Below are positions 28,114 to 38,249 of a DNA stretch of 64,000 nucleotides, one piece after another. The stretch comes from Pseudomonas entomophila (GTDB lineage: Bacteria > Pseudomonadota > Gammaproteobacteria > Pseudomonadales > Pseudomonadaceae). The translations under genes and the position numbers were made by a program. The stretch lies in NCBI RefSeq assembly GCF_013523165.1, contig NZ_JAAMQI010000007.1, positions 147,280 through 211,279 on the forward strand. The letters are read 5' to 3'. A model generated the notes under the pieces. It ran no database searches, had not been told where the DNA came from, and worked only from the letters and a program-made list of their open reading frames with translations. The stretch's first letter is position 1. Each line of letters begins with the position of its first letter.

Positions 28114-28915
28114 TCGAGGCTTTCCAGCGCGCCATCAGCTGGCGCATGGCTTTCCAGACGTCCGCCTTGCGCTGCGGCTCGTCCATCAACACTTCAAGAC
28201 CCGGCAACGCCCAGGCATCGCCCAGGCCGTCGATCGGCACTTCACGGTAATACGCCTGCTCGTCGGCCTGCCCGGCGAAACGGATCGCGGGCAGGCCGAT
28301 CAGCCACAGGCAGGCACAGGGCGACTCTTCGAGGCGCGCCTGGATGAACCCCTGGACGAAGTCCTGCGCCGCCTCGGGCCCCTGGTCGAGGTTACCGCGC
28401 ATCAGCAGTGGCCAGCGGACCGGCTCGCCGATGATCTGCGGGGCGTCCGACAAACCGGCGGCGCGCAACAGGTCCTTGAGCAGCAGGTAGGACGGATCGC
28501 GACTCTGGAACGGCTGACCGGTGGCCAGCTCCACCAGCAGCAGGCAACGGCCTGCGCGCAGCAGTTGCAGGGCAAAGCGCGGTGGCGGCGCCTGCACCGG
28601 GCGGGGCGCAGGGCTGGGCGCTTCGGCGGGCGTTGACGGCGCAGGCTTGGCGAGCGCGGCAGGACGCGGGACCTCGATCTTCGGCCGCTCGCCACCACGG
28701 GCCTGTGGCGTGGCCACTGGACGCGGCGCAGGCGCCACCACGGCGACGGGTTCGACGCTCGGCGCATCGGGCGCGCTCGGCAGCGCCACCGGCAGCAGCA
28801 GCGCGGGCCGTGACGGCGCCGCGAACGGCAGTTCGGCGCGCGGCAGCCAGTGCACCACCTGCATGGCGTTCAAATAAGCGCGGCGGCGAGACTCGGTCAG
28901 CACGGCACGGGTCAT
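28106..28915 (-). CDS. holD: HolD-like DNA polymerase III psi subunit (assigned mainly by position)
   Basis: 269 residues. The N-terminus is RRRAYLNAMQVVHWLPRAELPFA; psi subunits also start with a YL..M.I..W..R.P segment that binds chi and SSB-linked factors. A low-complexity Pro/Ala-rich linker follows at about 45-115, then a folded C-terminal domain (RFALQLLRAGRCLLLVELATGQPF to AMRQLMARWKAS). It overlaps rimI by 8 bp, as holD does in E. coli, and in P. aeruginosa the gene before rimI has been reported to encode a functional psi. The linker and larger size are pseudomonad features. Family call is part motif, part synteny. Confidence 0.7.
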   Translation of the reverse strand: MTRAVLTESRRRAYLNAMQVVHWLPRAELPFAAPSRPALLLPVALPSAPDAPSVEPVAVVAPAPRPVATPQARGGERPKIEVPRPAALAKPAPSTPAEAPSPAPRPVQAPPPRFALQLLRAGRCLLLVELATGQPFQSRDPSYLLLKDLLRAAGLSDAPQIIGEPVRWPLLMRGNLDQGPEAAQDFVQGFIQARLEESPCACLWLIGLPAIRFAGQADEQAYYREVPIDGLGDAWALPGLEVLMDEPQRKADVWKAMRQLMARWKASNE

Positions 28916-29072
28916 CCAGGGTCAGAAAACGGTCGGCCATTCTACCGCCGTTGCCACGCGTGTGCCGCACTGGATCGATGGGAAACCCGCCGTAACGACC
29001 AGGGGGTGAAACCCTGCCCCTCCGATACAGTACAATCGGCGCTTTTTGACCTGGCAGCGAGCCCGACCGTCG

Positions 29073-30350
29073 ATGATCGAACCCAAGCGCGTCCTGCGCG
29101 CCCTCGCCGAGCACTGGGCCTTGCTCGAACCGCTGTGCGCACGTTTCGACCAGGGCACCCTGAGCCTGGTGGAACTGCGCCAGCACCTGGCCCGTCAGTC
29201 AGGCGACACGACGCCGCAAGACATCACCCACCTGCTGGACGTGTGGATCCGCCTGGACATCCTGATGCCCGTGGCGAAAAGCCCCAACCGTTTCGAGCTG
29301 AATGCGCAGATCCATGACTTTCTGGCCTACCTGCGCCGCGAGCATCGGCTTGGCCTGTGCCTGGAGATCGAGGCCTACCTGCGTCACCTCGAACGCCTGG
29401 CCGGGCACATCCAGGATGCCTTCGAGACCCGCGACCGCGACGACCTGGCCCGGCAACTGCGCCTGCTCGACATGCGCGTGCGCGACGTGCTGAAGAAGCT
29501 CGACAACGACGAGCAGGCACTGGTGGCGGTGGCCGAGCGCGCCAAGACCCGTGACCGGCAGATCCCGTTGCGCCAGCGCTACGCCGAGGTGCTGGCGACC
29601 TGGGACGAATACGTCGAGCCGATGATCCAGCTGGTCAACGCCGACGGCGCCTTCGAGCAAGGCGTGCGCAAGGTCGAGGCCGTGCTGCTGCACTTGCTGA
29701 GCGAGCAGGCGCGCCTGGGCCACCTGATCGACGACGACCGTCTGCTGCGCACCCACGCGCGGATCCTGGAGATGCAGACCAGCGCGCAGCTGACCCTGCG
29801 TCACGCCCGCGAACTGCTGCTGCCCCTGCGCGAAGAGGCCCGCCGGCACAACACCGTGACCCGTGGCGCGGCGCTGGCCCTGGCGGTGATCCGGCGCAAG
29901 GGGCTCGACGCCCTGCCCCACGCTGCCGTGCCGCTGTTCACACGACCGCAGAGCACCTTTCTTGGCAGCGCCAGCCAGGTCGAGGCCTACGTCTATGCCC
30001 TGGCGCGCTTCGAGCCCAAGCCGGCGCGCTTCCCCAAGGCACACAAGACCGACAAGAACACCCCCGCCCAGGCACCACGCACGGTCAAGGAAATGCTCGA
30101 CCGCTGCGAGCAGGCCCTGCCGCTGCCCGACCTGATGGCCTGGCTGCTCGAGCAGGAGCCGGAGGGCGACACCGACGAGTTGCTGTACTGGTTCTCGCGC
30201 CTCTCGCGCGAGAAGCGCTTCCAGCGCGAACGGCTCGAGCGCCGCGACTACGTCACCCATGAACACAAGGTCAGCCTGCGCTCGTTCGCCCTGACCTCCC
30301 GTCGCGCGCCTTCGCCCGACGCCACGCCAGGCCCTGCCCATGCATCTTGA
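29073..30350 (+). CDS. mksF: MksF, kleisin-like subunit of the MksBEF condensin
   Basis: 425 residues, mostly helical and without membrane segments. It starts MIEPKRVLRALAEHWALLEPLCARFDQGTLSLVELRQHLARQ, a winged-helix-like start, then coiled-coil segments (AYLRHLERLAGHIQDAFETRDRDDLARQLRLLDMRVRDVLKKL). First gene of a tight operon: its end overlaps mksE by 11 bp. ATG at 29073; a TACAAT -10-like element lies at 29031-29036. Partners MksE and MksB follow, so this is the chromosome-organising SMC-like complex of pseudomonads. Sequence identity of kleisins is low, so the name rests on order and size as well as sequence. Confidence 0.85.
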   Translation: MIEPKRVLRALAEHWALLEPLCARFDQGTLSLVELRQHLARQSGDTTPQDITHLLDVWIRLDILMPVAKSPNRFELNAQIHDFLAYLRREHRLGLCLEIEAYLRHLERLAGHIQDAFETRDRDDLARQLRLLDMRVRDVLKKLDNDEQALVAVAERAKTRDRQIPLRQRYAEVLATWDEYVEPMIQLVNADGAFEQGVRKVEAVLLHLLSEQARLGHLIDDDRLLRTHARILEMQTSAQLTLRHARELLLPLREEARRHNTVTRGAALALAVIRRKGLDALPHAAVPLFTRPQSTFLGSASQVEAYVYALARFEPKPARFPKAHKTDKNTPAQAPRTVKEMLDRCEQALPLPDLMAWLLEQEPEGDTDELLYWFSRLSREKRFQRERLERRDYVTHEHKVSLRSFALTSRRAPSPDATPGPAHAS

Positions 30351-31014
30351 TCTTTCCGAACTGTCCCAGCTCGCGCCTCTGTTCCGCGAGCTGTACAAGG
30401 GTTTTCACATCAGCCGCCGCGACCCGGAACTGTACGCTCAGCTGTCGACGTTCCAGGACGCCTACCGGGCCTTGTTCAAGGCGCTGGGCTTCGAGCTGGT
30501 CTGCGATACCCGTGGCTTCTACTACTTCGTCCCGGAACAGGCCGCCGCCCACGTCAACAAGACGGCTCAGCGCCTGTCGCTGATGACCTTCATCCTGGTC
30601 GAACACCTGGCCGACCAGGGCCGTGACCCCCTCGCCGTGCTCGACGGCGGCAGCCTGGGCCGCGACGAACTGCCCGCACTGCTGGACAAGTACCGCGACC
30701 TGTTCATCCAGGCCGAGGTGCAGAGCGTCGAGGACCTGGAAGAGAAGATCCTGCGACGCATGACCCAACTGGGCTTTGCCCACGAGGAAGGCGGGCTGTA
30801 CCGCTTCCTGCCGCCGATGCATCGCTTTCTCGACGTCTGCCTGTCGGTCCAGCAGGACCGCGACCTGGCGGCCACGCTGCACAGCGACCTGCCGCTGCCG
30901 ACCCCGGTACTGGCCGAAGACGACGGACTGACCGGCCTCGATGCGCTGGATGACAGTGAAGACGAGGCCCTGGCCCGCGCCATCGCCGAAGAACAGCAGG
31001 AGACCTGCCCATGA
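30340..31014 (+). CDS. mksE: MksE, small accessory subunit of the MksBEF condensin
   Basis: 224 residues. LDLSELSQLAPLFRELYKGFHISRRDPELYAQLSTFQDAYRALFKALGFELVCDTRGFYYFVPEQ is the typical MksE/MukE-like winged-helix part, with a second domain (QSVEDLEEKILRRMTQLGFAHEEGGLYRFLPPMHRFLDVC). The acidic C-terminus (DDSEDEALARAIAEEQQE) is notable. The start overlaps mksF by 11 bp and the stop overlaps mksB in an ATGA, so strict co-translation is expected for subunits of one complex. Confidence 0.88.
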   Translation: MHLDLSELSQLAPLFRELYKGFHISRRDPELYAQLSTFQDAYRALFKALGFELVCDTRGFYYFVPEQAAAHVNKTAQRLSLMTFILVEHLADQGRDPLAVLDGGSLGRDELPALLDKYRDLFIQAEVQSVEDLEEKILRRMTQLGFAHEEGGLYRFLPPMHRFLDVCLSVQQDRDLAATLHSDLPLPTPVLAEDDGLTGLDALDDSEDEALARAIAEEQQETCP

Positions 31015-33854
31015 GCCAGGACCGCTACGGGATCCGCCGCTTCGCCCTGCTCAACACGGCCGGTTACAGCCTGGGCGTGTTCCCGCTGGAAGAGCCGCTG
31101 TCGGTGTACGGCGCCAACAACCTGGGCAAGTCGGCGTCGATCAACGCGCTGCAGTTCCCGATCCTGGCACGCATGTCCGACATGAGCTTCGGCAAGTACA
31201 GCCTGGAGCAGTCGCGCCGCTTCTACTTCGCCAGCGACACCAGCTACATCCTCTGCGAGCTCAACCTGCCCCACGGCCCCCATGTGATCGGCGTGGTCGG
31301 GCGTGGGCCGGGCGGTGGTTTCGGTCACCAGTTCTTCGCCTACGCCGGCGAACTGGACCTGGCTCACTACCAGCGCGACGACACCTGCCTGCGGCAGAAG
31401 GAGCTGTTCGCCAACCTCGACCGCCATGGCCTGAAGGCTTACGAGCTCAAGCCCGACGAGCTGCGCCGCCTGCTGGTCGGCGGGCATACCTCGGTCCCGC
31501 TCGACCTGACGCTGATCCCGCTGCGCTCGACCAGCGAGCACAGCCTCAAGACCTTCCGCGCCCTGTTCATCAACCTGCTGCACATGCGCGAGATCACCGC
31601 CGCCAAGCTCAAGCAGCTGTTCCTGGATGCGTTCGAGCACAGCCTGCGCTCGGGCAGCATCGACTACATCGCTGCCTGCGAAGAAGCGTTCCGCGACGTG
31701 CGGCGCATGGAGCAGGACTACAACGCCCTGGTCATCGCCGGGCCACTGGTCGAGTCGCTGGCCAACGGCGTGGCCCAGCGCGATGTGCTGCGCGGCAAGC
31801 TGCACCGGCTCTCGCCCCTGCTCGACCACCTGCTCGGCACCTGGCAGGACTACGCCGCCGCGCGCAAGGAAGAGCTGGTCATCCAGGCCGAGCATTACCA
31901 GCAAGAACAGGACAACCTGCAGAACACCCAACGTAACAGCACCCAGGAGCTGATGCGCCTGGAACGCGAACTGACCGGTGTGCAGCGCTGGCTGGGCGAG
32001 CTGTCGGCGCTCAAGCACCGGTTCGCGCTGGTGGACGACGTCAGGGGGCTGGAGCAGCAACTGCTGGTCGCCAAGGATGCCCACGACGAATTGGCCGGCG
32101 CCCTGGCGCAGTCCCGTCAGTTCAGCGCCGAGGACCTCGATCAGCGGGTGCAGGATGTGCAGGCGCGGCTCAAGTCGGTCCGCCAGCAGCTCGATCATGC
32201 CGACAACAACAGCTACGCCCGCCTGCGCGAGGCATTTTCCCAGCAGGACCTGGAGCGGCTGATGCGCCTGTTCAACGGCGCCCTCTTCAGCCTGCCCCTG
32301 GGCCAGGCGGGCCTGGCGCTGGACGACGACGAGCAGTGGGTCAAGACCCTCGAAGGCGTGCTCGAAGGTTTCAACGGCGAACGCTTCGAGGCACCCGGCC
32401 TGTCGATCGACCTGTCGCACGTCGACCCGCCAGCGCTGCGTGCACTGGTCGACCGCGCCGCCTTGCGTGAGCAGAAGGACCGCCTGGAGAAAGAGCTGCG
32501 CCAATTGCAGACCCAGCAGGCGGTCAGCGCCGACCGGACCGCCAGCAAGACCCAGACCGACGCCTTGTACCAAGCGGTGCTGGATGCACAGAAGGCCCTG
32601 GAAGACTATCGCCGCGCCCAGACCCTGGGCGCCGAGGAAGCCCAGAAGCTGGAGCACCTGGCCCAGCTCGAGGCGGCACAGGACGAGCTCAAGCGCTCCA
32701 GCGATGCCTTCACCGAGCGCGTGCAGCAGTTGTCGACCAAGCTGCAACTGGTCGGCCGGCAGTTGGCCGACCTCGAGGCGCGTCAGCGGACCCTCGACGA
32801 TGCCCTGCGCCGTCGCCAGCTGCTGCCAGCCGACCTGCCGTTCGGCACACCCTACCTGGAGCCGGTGGACGACAGCCTGGACAACCTGCTCCCGCTGCTC
32901 AATGACTACCAGGACAGCTGGCAAGGGCTGCAACGGGTCGACAACCAGATCGAGGCGCTGTACGCCCAGGTGCGCCTCAAGGGCGTGGCCAAGTTCGACA
33001 GCGAGGACGACATGGAGCGTCGCCTGACCTTGCTGATCAATGCCTATGCCCACCGTGGCGACGAGGCGCTGACCCTGGCCAAGGCCCGCCGCGCGGCGGT
33101 CACCGACATCGCGCGGACCTTGCGCAACATCCGCAGCGACTACGACAGCCTCGAGCACCAGCTGGCGCTGTTCAACCGCGAGATCAACAAGCGGCAGGTG
33201 TCCAACCTGCAGAGCTTCCGCGTGGTGCTGGCACCGAACAAGGATGCCCTCAGGCACATCGACCAGATCATCCACAGCGCCGGTCAGTACGAGGAAGGCG
33301 AGACGCTGTCGGTGTTCGACCTGAGCCATACGGCCGAACAGGACCACAAGAACGAGGAAGCCAAGGAGTACCTGGCGCGCCTGGTCGCCGCCAATCATAA
33401 CCAGCTGGGGCTCAAGGACCTGTTCGAGCTGGCGTTCGAGATCACCAAGGTCAACGGCCAGCCGGTGATCCACGCCGACATCGACGGCGCGGCCTCCAAT
33501 GGCACCACCATGACCATCAAGGCGCTGACCAACATGTACCTGTTGCTGCACCTGATGGACCGCGACCTGGCCGGGCGCGTGCGCCTGCCCTACTACCTCG
33601 ACGAGGCGGCGGACATCGACGAGCGCAACCAGACGGCGCTGCTCGAGACCAGCCAGCAACTGGGCTTCGTGCCGATCCTGGCGAGCGTGAAGCCGCAGGT
33701 GTCGGCGCGGGTGGCGATCGACCTGGAAGGCGGTAGCGGGCCGAACGGGATCTACCTCGACGAAGCGGACTGGAAGTACATCAGTCGCCTGGACGTGCAG
33801 GTGGGTGAGGCAGAGGACGTGTGGGGCGTCGAAGAGGAGGCGATGCCGGGCTGA
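31011..33854 (+). CDS. mksB: MksB, SMC-like ATPase of the MksBEF condensin
   Basis: 947 residues. The N-terminal ATPase half has Walker A GANNLGKS at 34-41. Long coiled coils occupy about 270-390 and 480-620, and a hinge-like region lies between. The C-terminal half carries the ABC signature region (SNGTTMTIKALTNMYLLLHLM) and Walker B LPYYLDEAADID near 857-868. It should form the DNA-clamping arms of a condensin with MksE and MksF. No mksG (TOPRIM-type nuclease) gene follows; the next gene is creA on the other strand, so this looks like the housekeeping condensin form rather than a Wadjet-type plasmid defence operon. Confidence 0.92.
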   Translation: MSQDRYGIRRFALLNTAGYSLGVFPLEEPLSVYGANNLGKSASINALQFPILARMSDMSFGKYSLEQSRRFYFASDTSYILCELNLPHGPHVIGVVGRGPGGGFGHQFFAYAGELDLAHYQRDDTCLRQKELFANLDRHGLKAYELKPDELRRLLVGGHTSVPLDLTLIPLRSTSEHSLKTFRALFINLLHMREITAAKLKQLFLDAFEHSLRSGSIDYIAACEEAFRDVRRMEQDYNALVIAGPLVESLANGVAQRDVLRGKLHRLSPLLDHLLGTWQDYAAARKEELVIQAEHYQQEQDNLQNTQRNSTQELMRLERELTGVQRWLGELSALKHRFALVDDVRGLEQQLLVAKDAHDELAGALAQSRQFSAEDLDQRVQDVQARLKSVRQQLDHADNNSYARLREAFSQQDLERLMRLFNGALFSLPLGQAGLALDDDEQWVKTLEGVLEGFNGERFEAPGLSIDLSHVDPPALRALVDRAALREQKDRLEKELRQLQTQQAVSADRTASKTQTDALYQAVLDAQKALEDYRRAQTLGAEEAQKLEHLAQLEAAQDELKRSSDAFTERVQQLSTKLQLVGRQLADLEARQRTLDDALRRRQLLPADLPFGTPYLEPVDDSLDNLLPLLNDYQDSWQGLQRVDNQIEALYAQVRLKGVAKFDSEDDMERRLTLLINAYAHRGDEALTLAKARRAAVTDIARTLRNIRSDYDSLEHQLALFNREINKRQVSNLQSFRVVLAPNKDALRHIDQIIHSAGQYEEGETLSVFDLSHTAEQDHKNEEAKEYLARLVAANHNQLGLKDLFELAFEITKVNGQPVIHADIDGAASNGTTMTIKALTNMYLLLHLMDRDLAGRVRLPYYLDEAADIDERNQTALLETSQQLGFVPILASVKPQVSARVAIDLEGGSGPNGIYLDEADWKYISRLDVQVGEAEDVWGVEEEAMPG

Positions 33855-33914
33855 CAGGACTCAGGGGCCTGAGAAGGCGCCGTTCCTCTTCAGAAGAATC
33901 GAGTGGCTGATTCT

Positions 33915-34160
33915 GTGGGCCCTGACGGGCCCAATCGCGGCACGGGGGCCGCTCCCACAGGGGACCGCGATTGCCTGTGATGCCGTGGTGCAGCTACGGG
34001 TGCAGGAGCGGCCCCTGCCGGGGCGCCGGACCGGCCGCGATTGGGCCCACCGGGCCCACATCACACTTGGTGGAAACCATAGAATCTCCCACAGGGGACC
34101 GCGATTGCCTGTACTGGTGCGACGGGTGAGCGGCCCCTGCCGGTACATTGGGCCGAGCGC
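33915..34160. repeat. Duplicated REP-like repeat region after mksB
   Basis: A gene-free 358-bp gap (33855-34212) that is mostly repeats. A 27-bp sequence (33952-33978) recurs exactly at 34086-34112, and the segment GAGCGGCCCCTGCCGG recurs at about 34007 and 34127, so a unit of roughly 120-135 bp occurs twice. Inside it GGGCCC- and CCGCGATTG-containing palindromes resemble REP-type intergenic elements of Pseudomonas. It probably also ends transcription between the convergent mksB and creA. Confidence 0.65.
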
Positions 34161-34212
34161 CATCAACCCCGCCAGGACTGTAGAGTCAGCTGCCTCGTCT
34201 AGCCCGGCATGC

Positions 34213-34674
34213 TTACTGCTGTGGCCACGGCACGATCGGGATCGCCGTCACGGCGTTCTGCGGGCTGCCTTCGACGACACGGTCGCTGTACACCAGGTAC
34301 ACCAGGGTGTTGCGCTTCTTGTCGAGGAAGCGCACCACCTGCATGGTCTTGAACACCAGCGAGGTGCGCTGCTTGAAGACTTCGTCGCCATCCTTCAGCT
34401 CGCCCTTGAAACGAATCGGCCCGACCTGACGGCAGGCGATGGACGCCTCGGCGCGGTCTTCGGCCAGGCCCAGCCCGCCCTTGACGCCACCGGTCTTGGC
34501 CCGCGACAGGTAGCAGGTCACTCCCTCCACCTTGGGGTCGTCGAACGCTTCGACCACGATCCGGTCGTTCGGCCCGACCATCTTGAACACCGTCGAGACC
34601 TGGCCGATCTCCTCGGCACCGGCCATCGAGGACACACCGGCCAACAGCACCAGGGCAAACAGGGGTTTCAGCAT
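34213..34674 (-). CDS. creA: CreA family periplasmic protein
   Basis: 153 residues with a signal peptide ([20 protein letters not shown], cleavage before EE). The body [45 protein letters not shown] and [27 protein letters not shown] is characteristic of the CreA family, which has no established function. Two cysteines (TCYL and IACRQ) may form a disulfide. ATG at 34674 with GAGGAGG upstream, 10 bp after the proB stop on the same strand, so it likely rides on the obg-proB transcript. Confidence 0.92.
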   Translation of the reverse strand: MLKPLFALVLLAGVSSMAGAEEIGQVSTVFKMVGPNDRIVVEAFDDPKVEGVTCYLSRAKTGGVKGGLGLAEDRAEASIACRQVGPIRFKGELKDGDEVFKQRTSLVFKTMQVVRFLDKKRNTLVYLVYSDRVVEGSPQNAVTAIPIVPWPQQ

Positions 34675-34684
34675 GATGGCCTCC

Positions 34685-35803
34685 TCAGACCAGGACCAGG
34701 TTGTCGCGGTGCACCAGTTCCGGTTCAGCCGCATAGCCGAGCACGGCCTGGATGGCATCCGACGCCTGCCCGATGATCTTCTGCGCCTCGGCGGCGCTGT
34801 AGTTGGCCAGGCCACGGGCGACCTCCTGGCCGTCGGTATCGACGCACACCACCATCTCACCCCGGCGGAAGCTGCCCTGCACGCCCTTCACGCCGACCGG
34901 CAGCAGGCTCTTGTTGGCTTGACGCAGGGCCTGCACGGCGCCTGCGTCGAGCACCAGGGTGCCGCGTGTCTGCAAATGCCCCGCGAGCCACTGCTTGCGC
35001 GCCGCGAGCATGCCGCGCTCTGGCGACAGCAAGGTGCCCAGGCGTTCGCCGGCCTTGAGACGGTCGAGCACGCGCTCGAGGCGACCGCCGACGATGAGGG
35101 TGTGGGCGCCCGAGCGAGCGGCCAGCCGCGCCGCCCGCAGCTTGGTCTGCATGCCACCGCGACCCAGGGCGCCGCCCGTGCTGCCGGCCACGGCATCCAG
35201 GCCCGGATCGTCGGCACGGGCTTCGTGGATCAACTGGGCATCGGGGTTGTGACGCGGGTCGGCCGTGTACATGCCATCGCGGTCGGTGAGGATCACCAGC
35301 AGGTCGGCCTCGACCAGGTTGGCCACCAGCGCCGCCAGGGTATCGTTGTCGCCGAAGCGGATCTCGTCGGTGACCACGGTGTCGTTCTCGTTGATCACCG
35401 GCACCACGCCCAGCTCGACCAACGTGCGCAACGTGCTGCGCGCGTTCAGGTAGCGCTTGCGATCGGACAGGTCGTCATGGGTCAGCAGGATCTGCGCGGT
35501 GTGCTTGCCGTGCTCGCCGAAGCTCGACTCCCAGGCCTGTACCAGGCGCATCTGGCCCAGCGCGGCGGCAGCCTGCAGCTCGTTCATCGCGCTCGGTCGC
35601 TGGGTCCAGCCCAACTGACTCATGCCCGCGGCCACGGCCCCGGAGGACACCAGGACCAGTTCGACGCCCGCGTCACGCAGGGCGACCATCTGTTCGACCC
35701 AGACGGCCATGGCGCCGCGGTCCAGACCTTTGCCATCGGCGGTCAGCAGGGCACTGCCGATCTTCACGACCCAGCGCTGCGCGCCCGTCACCTTGTCTCG
35801 CAT
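34685..35803 (-). CDS. proB: Glutamate 5-kinase
   Basis: First step of proline synthesis, forming gamma-glutamyl phosphate; feedback inhibition by proline is the family norm. 372 residues: an amino-acid-kinase domain ([53 protein letters not shown]) and a C-terminal PUA domain from about 275. Follows obg on the same strand, separated by a 162-bp gap that holds a long hairpin. creA follows 10 bp later. No anomaly seen in the protein. Confidence 0.97.
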   Translation of the reverse strand: MRDKVTGAQRWVVKIGSALLTADGKGLDRGAMAVWVEQMVALRDAGVELVLVSSGAVAAGMSQLGWTQRPSAMNELQAAAALGQMRLVQAWESSFGEHGKHTAQILLTHDDLSDRKRYLNARSTLRTLVELGVVPVINENDTVVTDEIRFGDNDTLAALVANLVEADLLVILTDRDGMYTADPRHNPDAQLIHEARADDPGLDAVAGSTGGALGRGGMQTKLRAARLAARSGAHTLIVGGRLERVLDRLKAGERLGTLLSPERGMLAARKQWLAGHLQTRGTLVLDAGAVQALRQANKSLLPVGVKGVQGSFRRGEMVVCVDTDGQEVARGLANYSAAEAQKIIGQASDAIQAVLGYAAEPELVHRDNLVLV

Positions 35804-35836
35804 CTTCTTCCAACCTATGTCGTGTAGATACCAAAA

Positions 35837-35946
35837 CGCCGCGCCTGGGCGTGGTGTCGGAGCGAGGATTCGAACGGCCGGCCATCGCGGGAATGTCCCG
35901 CCGGGCCAGCCAACCTCGACCGATCACCACGCACCCAGGCGCGGCG
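35837..35946 (-). repeat. 110-bp near-perfect long hairpin between obg and proB
   Basis: The two halves of 35837-35946 are reverse complements over almost their whole length. The outer 13 bp pair perfectly (35837-35849 with 35934-35946), then stems of about 7, 4, 5, 8 and 6 bp follow with small bulges, closing on a 3-4-nt tip near 35894. In all, roughly 43 base pairs. It lies in the obg-to-proB gap and would be transcribed with the operon. One arm contains a tRNA T-arm-like TTCGAATCC but no tRNA fold results. Origin and role are not known to me. Confidence 0.75.
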
Positions 35947-35965
35947 TTCAGTGTACTGCAACCGG

Positions 35966-37341
<1,376 letters not shown>

Positions 37342-37351
37342 CGCAGAAACG

Positions 37352-37380
37352 AAAAAGCCCCGTCGCGTGACGGGGCTTTT
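37352..37380 (-). terminator. Rho-independent terminator after rpmA
   Basis: On the minus strand AAAAGCCCCGTCA pairs with GACGGGGCTTTTT with a short loop, ending in five T residues. It lies 15 bp after the rpmA stop and separates the ribosomal-protein genes from obg. Confidence 0.85.
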
Positions 37381-37395
37381 CCAGCGACAACGCGA

Positions 37396-37653
37396 TCAGG
37401 CCGCGACGACGCTCACGTAACGACGATTGAACTCGCCTTTCTTCTCGAACTTGATCACGCCTTCGATCTTGGCGAACAGGGTGTGATCCTTGCCCATGCC
37501 AACGCCGTAACCGGCGTGGAACTGGGTGCCGCGCTGACGCACGATGATGTTGCCGGCCTTGATGACCTGGCCGCCGTACATCTTCACGCCCAGGCGTTTC
37601 GATTCTGAGTCGCGACCGTTACGGGTACTACCACCAGCTTTTTTGTGTGCCAT
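37396..37653 (-). CDS. rpmA: 50S ribosomal protein L27
   Basis: 85 residues, normal length. [24 protein letters not shown] is the invariant N-terminus that reaches the peptidyl-transferase centre; [24 protein letters not shown] follows. No N-terminal cleavable extension, as expected outside Firmicutes. 36 bp downstream of rplU and co-transcribed with it. Confidence 0.98.
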   Translation of the reverse strand: MAHKKAGGSTRNGRDSESKRLGVKMYGGQVIKAGNIIVRQRGTQFHAGYGVGMGKDHTLFAKIEGVIKFEKKGEFNRRYVSVVAA

Positions 37654-37689
37654 GGTTCAATTCTCCAAAAAATTCAGGGTTCGAGGCGA

Positions 37690-38004
37690 TTAAGCCTGAA
37701 TACCGGTGATTTTGATCTCGGTGAACCACTGGCGGTGGCCCATGCGCTTCATGTGGTGCTTACGACGACGGAACTTGATGATGCGAACCTTGTCGTGACG
37801 GCCTTGCGAAATGACTTCGGCAACGACCTTGGCACCGGCGACGACGGGTGCACCGATGGTGACGTCGTCACCGTTGGCAACCAGCAGAACGCGATCGAAG
37901 GTCACGGATTCGCCAGTGGCGATCTCGAGCTTCTCGATCTTCAGGTATTCACCTTCGGCGACTTTGTATTGCTTGCCACCGGTAACAATTACTGCGTAAG
38001 ACAT
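37690..38004 (-). CDS. rplU: 50S ribosomal protein L21
   Basis: 104 residues. [26 protein letters not shown] start and [33 protein letters not shown] end are typical. ATG at 38004 with CGGAGAAATACC upstream (the frame extends to 38238 but that part is leader). The predicted promoter at 38136-38164 gives a leader of about 125 nt, long for a ribosomal protein gene. Confidence 0.98.
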   Translation of the reverse strand: MSYAVIVTGGKQYKVAEGEYLKIEKLEIATGESVTFDRVLLVANGDDVTIGAPVVAGAKVVAEVISQGRHDKVRIIKFRRRKHHMKRMGHRQWFTEIKITGIQA

Positions 38005-38135
38005 GGTATTTCTCCGATAATCCTGCTCACCCAGCGCTTTATGGGATAAGTATTGGCTGGCATGGCTGCACGGGGCTGGAACGGCCCGGTGCAATTGCGT
38101 AAGGCAGGTGCTGCCCAGGAAAGTTAGGGTGCGCG

Positions 38136-38164
38136 ATTGTACGCAACCGGTGGCCGGCACGCAA
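38136..38164 (-). promoter_or_regulatory. Candidate sigma70 promoter of rplU-rpmA
   Basis: On the minus strand TTGCGT (38164-38159), 17-bp spacer, TACAAT (38141-38136). The -10 matches 5/6. It sits about 130 bp upstream of the rplU start and back-to-back with the ispB promoter. Confidence 0.6.
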
Positions 38165-38194
38165 GTCTCGCCCCGCCGCCCTGCCCCGCGTGCC

Positions 38195-38223
38195 TTGACA
38201 CACCGGGACCTGCGACCTAGCAT
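38195..38223 (+). promoter_or_regulatory. Candidate sigma70 promoter of ispB
   Basis: TTGACA at 38195-38200, exactly 17 bp, then TAGCAT at 38218-38223 (6/6 and 4/6). It lies 27 bp before the ispB start codon, so the ispB leader would be short. Confidence 0.65.
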
Positions 38224-38249
38224 GCCGCGCAACCTCAATGGAGCAATCG

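Noticed and set aside
29073..33854. Wadjet (JetABCD) plasmid-defence operon
   Set aside because: The fourth gene for the TOPRIM-type nuclease (MksG/JetD) is missing; the next gene is creA on the other strand.
35837..35946. A tRNA gene, suggested by TTCGAATCC near a GCTCCGACACCA end on the minus strand
   Set aside because: No acceptor, D-stem or anticodon stem-loop of tRNA form can be made; the sequence folds instead as one long hairpin.
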